From the NCBI GenBank assembly GCA_011524755.1, contig WTJR01000169.1, forward strand, positions 1 through 7,397: a stretch of 7,397 nt of DNA, written 5' to 3'. The notes below the pieces were generated by a model. The model had not been told where the DNA came from. It made no database searches and saw nothing but the letters and a program-made list of their open reading frames with translations. Positions 5,719-7,397 of this stretch are shown one piece after another. Each line of letters opens with the position of its first letter. Position 1 is the first letter of the stretch. The translations under genes and the position numbers were made by a program. Source of the DNA: Halieaceae bacterium (GTDB taxonomy: Bacteria; Pseudomonadota; Gammaproteobacteria; Pseudomonadales; Halieaceae).

Positions 5719-7059
5719 TTGAGCACAAAAACGCCATCTAAAGTCTTTATCCAAACACATGGCTGCCAGATGAATGAGTACGACTCTGCGCGCATGGGCG
5801 ACCTACTCAAGGAAAGCCATGGTATGGAGCGAACCGACAACGCCGAGGAAGCCGACGTGCTTCTCCTGAACACGTGCTCTATTCGGGAAAAGGCGCAAGA
5901 AAAAGTCTTTCATCAGTTGGGACGCTGGAAAGCGATAAAAGCTGAGCGCCCAGAGGTGGTGATCGGCGTGGGTGGCTGCGTTGCTAGCCAGGAGGGCGAG
6001 GCCATCAGCGACCGCGCACCCTACGTTGACCTTATCTTTGGCCCGCAAACACTCCATCGATTGCCCGAGATGCTCGAGACACGTAACGAGCGAGACAGCG
6101 CAGTTGTTGATATCTCGTTTCCCGAGATTGAGAAGTTCGATCGCCTACCACAACCGACCAGTGACAGCGCGACAGCCTTCGTCTCCATCATGGAAGGCTG
6201 CAGCAAGTACTGCACCTTTTGCGTGGTTCCCTACACTCGCGGTGAGGAGGTCTCGCGGCCTGTCGATGACGTCATTGCCGAGATCGCTCACTTGGCAAAC
6301 GAGGGTGTCAAAGAGGTCAACCTGCTTGGCCAGAACGTGAATGCCTATCGAGGCGAGAACCATTTGGGCGATATTGTCGATTTCGCCGAGCTGTTGGGGT
6401 TGGTCAATTTAGTACCCGGCATCGAGCGCATTCGATACACCACCTCGCACCCCGTCGAGTTCAGCGATGCGCTCATCGAGTGCTACCGTGACATCCCAGC
6501 GTTAGTGGACCACCTCCACCTGCCCGTGCAGAGTGGCTCTGACCGAATTTTGATGGCCATGAAGCGCGGCCACACGGCGATTGAATACAAAGCGAAGATC
6601 CGAGCCTTACGAGCTATTCGCCCGAACATATCGCTTTCTTCTGACTTCATTATTGGATTCCCCGGTGAGAGCGAGCAGGACTTCCTTGCGACGATGAAGC
6701 TGATCGAAGACATCGGTTTCGATACGTCCTTTAGCTTTATTTACTCAGCTCGTCCGGGCACGCCGGCATCGGACCTTGCCGATGATACGCCCGAAGATGT
6801 GAAGAAAAAGCGCTTACAGCTGCTTCAGACACGTATCAATCAACAGGCCATGGCGATCAGTCGTCGCATGGTGGGGACGACGCAGCGAATTCTGGTTACA
6901 GGCGTGTCTAAGAAAGATCCGGGGCAATTAGCGGGTCGGACAGAGAACAACCGCGTTGTTAATTTCTCGTGCTTAGATCATGACCTTATCGGCGAGTTCG
7001 CAACGGTTGAGATCCTCGAGGCACTACCTAACTCGCTCAGAGGCGTGCTTCTGAGTTGA
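5719..7059 (+). CDS. miaB: tRNA-2-methylthio-N6-dimethylallyladenosine synthase MiaB, 446 aa, TTG start
   Basis: MiaB is a radical SAM methylthiotransferase that converts i6A37 to ms2i6A37 next to the anticodon of tRNAs reading UNN codons. The N-terminal MTTase domain carries the auxiliary cluster cysteines Cys16 (in THGCQMNEYDS), Cys53 (in NTCSIREKA) and Cys87 (in GGCVAS). The radical SAM cluster is Cys161, Cys165 and Cys168 (GCSKYCTFCVVPYTRG). NLLGQNVNAY (201-210), HLPVQSGS (267-274), DFIIGFPGE (309-317) and SARPGTPA (343-350) are family hallmarks, and the TRAM domain for tRNA binding covers about 380-446. An in-frame TGA at 5698-5700 and no ATG or GTG before the conserved core leave TTG at 5719 as the only standard start; a faint CGAG at 5706-5709 is the only ribosome binding candidate. 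The next ATG (5770) would delete Cys16. The gene is probably co-transcribed with phoH downstream. Confidence 0.96.
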   Translation: MSTKTPSKVFIQTHGCQMNEYDSARMGDLLKESHGMERTDNAEEADVLLLNTCSIREKAQEKVFHQLGRWKAIKAERPEVVIGVGGCVASQEGEAISDRAPYVDLIFGPQTLHRLPEMLETRNERDSAVVDISFPEIEKFDRLPQPTSDSATAFVSIMEGCSKYCTFCVVPYTRGEEVSRPVDDVIAEIAHLANEGVKEVNLLGQNVNAYRGENHLGDIVDFAELLGLVNLVPGIERIRYTTSHPVEFSDALIECYRDIPALVDHLHLPVQSGSDRILMAMKRGHTAIEYKAKIRALRAIRPNISLSSDFIIGFPGESEQDFLATMKLIEDIGFDTSFSFIYSARPGTPASDLADDTPEDVKKKRLQLLQTRINQQAMAISRRMVGTTQRILVTGVSKKDPGQLAGRTENNRVVNFSCLDHDLIGEFATVEILEALPNSLRGVLLS

Positions 7060-7119
7060 CATGGGCGGAAAGATAAGTATCTTCACTTGCCCACAACTAT
7101 ATGAGCGGCCAAACAGTCC

Positions 7120-7397
7120 TTGGACATTGACCCGACACCTCCCGAGCCTGACAGTCGGGAGGACATCACATCCTCTTCATTTTCCCTAGAACCTGAAGAC
7201 GCGAAGCATGTTGCACTGCTTTGCGGGCATCTGAACGCCCATTTCAAGCTGATTGAGGACCGATTGCGGGTATCGATCAGTAATAGAGGCAACAAAATTC
7301 GAGTGTCCGGCCCCGATGCGGCGCGAGAGTCGAGTGAGCGGCTGCTCAAAAAGCTTTACCGCGACGTAACGCAGGGGATCCGATTGAGTCCAGAGAC
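7120..7397 (+). CDS. ybeZ: PhoH-like ATPase (YbeZ), N-terminal 92 codons, right edge truncated
   Basis: The frame is open to the edge and encodes a match to the N-terminal region of PhoH/YbeZ: FSLEPEDAKHVALLCGHLNAHF (21-42), the DRLRVSISNRGNKIRVSG block (47-64) and an Arg/Glu-rich helix (69-83). The Walker ATPase core would lie beyond the window. YbeZ is a predicted RNA-linked ATPase that works with the RNase-like YbeY, and the order miaB-ybeZ-ybeY-ybeX-lnt is common in gammaproteobacteria, which supports the call. An in-frame TGA at 7102-7104 means the gene must start later, and the only standard codon before the conserved block is TTG at 7120. No good Shine-Dalgarno sequence precedes it. 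The first 20 residues (rich in Pro, Asp, Glu, Ser) extend beyond the start of E. coli YbeZ. A single-base error near 7120 would instead join the ATG at 7101 to this frame. Confidence 0.85.
   Translation, partial: MDIDPTPPEPDSREDITSSSFSLEPEDAKHVALLCGHLNAHFKLIEDRLRVSISNRGNKIRVSGPDAARESSERLLKKLYRDVTQGIRLSPE
7138..7162 (+). repeat. Perfect 8-bp inverted repeat just inside phoH
   Basis: CCTCCCGA (7138-7145) and TCGGGAGG (7155-7162) pair perfectly around a 9-base loop, giving a GC-rich mRNA hairpin that begins 16 bases after the TTG codon. There is no following T-run, so it is not a typical intrinsic terminator. Its right arm contains the Shine-Dalgarno-like GGGAGG, with no start codon behind it. 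Confidence 0.6.

Noticed and set aside
5707..5727. Direct repeat GAGCACA flanking the miaB TTG
   Set aside because: Two 7-base copies at this distance are not significant and have no obvious role.
1714..7020. Eleven CTCGAG sites, more than the roughly two expected
   Set aside because: Ten of them are in-frame Leu-Glu codon pairs (CTC GAG) in Uup, the aminotransferase, CmoA, CmoB and MiaB; codon preference explains them.
7070..7083. AAGATA/TATCTT inverted repeat between miaB and phoH
   Set aside because: It is a 6-bp AT-rich stem with a 2-base centre and no T-run; too weak for a terminator or a supported operator.
7061..7189. Open frame from ATG 7061 after miaB (about 42 codons)
   Set aside because: It has no ribosome binding site or recognisable content, overlaps the PhoH/YbeZ frame, and stops within it.
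1..7397. Mobile elements, CRISPR arrays, tRNA or rRNA genes, phage or defence genes
   Set aside because: No transposase, integrase, regularly spaced repeats, or RNA gene signatures are visible; all space is taken by housekeeping genes and short intergenic regions.

Overview
The window is an ordinary stretch of bacterial chromosome. It is gene-dense, of mixed base composition, and every gene is a recognisable housekeeping gene. The set (type 2 CtaA/COX15 heme A synthase, Uup, class I aromatic aminotransferase, CmoA-CmoB, DUF1820 protein, MiaB, PhoH/YbeZ) points to a gammaproteobacterium. The heme A synthase implies an aa3-type (heme A) terminal oxidase, which fits an aerobic, probably environmental or marine, lineage. 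I base this on protein family content and gene order and cannot name a species.

Layout from left to right: the N-terminal 61 codons of ctaA run off the left edge on the minus strand. A 93-bp divergent intergenic region follows, with overlapping inverted repeats in front of uup (+ strand). uup meets the aromatic aminotransferase gene (minus strand, tyrB-like) tail to tail with only 2 bp between the stop codons. A 102-bp divergent region separates that gene from cmoA (start chosen at 3507), and cmoB follows cmoA 15 bp later as a two-gene operon. cmoB meets a DUF1820 gene (minus strand) tail to tail, again with a 2-bp gap. A 122-bp divergent region with a perfect TATAAT leads into miaB, which must start at TTG. 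After 60 bp comes the N-terminus of a PhoH/YbeZ ATPase gene, which also appears to start at TTG and runs off the right edge. There is no gene-free stretch longer than about 125 bp, and I see no tRNA, rRNA, CRISPR or mobile element.

Functionally the centre and right of the window concern translation. CmoA and CmoB build the 5-oxyacetyl group of cmo5U34, MiaB methylthiolates i6A37 in the same anticodon loop, Uup is an ABC-F ATPase acting at the ribosome (and linked to DNA transactions), and PhoH/YbeZ normally heads the ybeZ-ybeY RNA/ribosome maturation cluster. The aminotransferase may be metabolically tied to cmoA: CmoA turns prephenate into phenylpyruvate, a substrate of aromatic aminotransferases.

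I found no convincing undescribed system. The items most worth a second look are the cmoA/aminotransferase divergent pairing, alternative foldings around the uup ribosome binding site, a degenerate 21-bp tandem repeat in the Uup linker, the two TTG starts with a strong hairpin just inside phoH, and two convergent gene pairs with 2-bp gaps, one of which forms the palindrome TGACGTCA from opposing stop codons.
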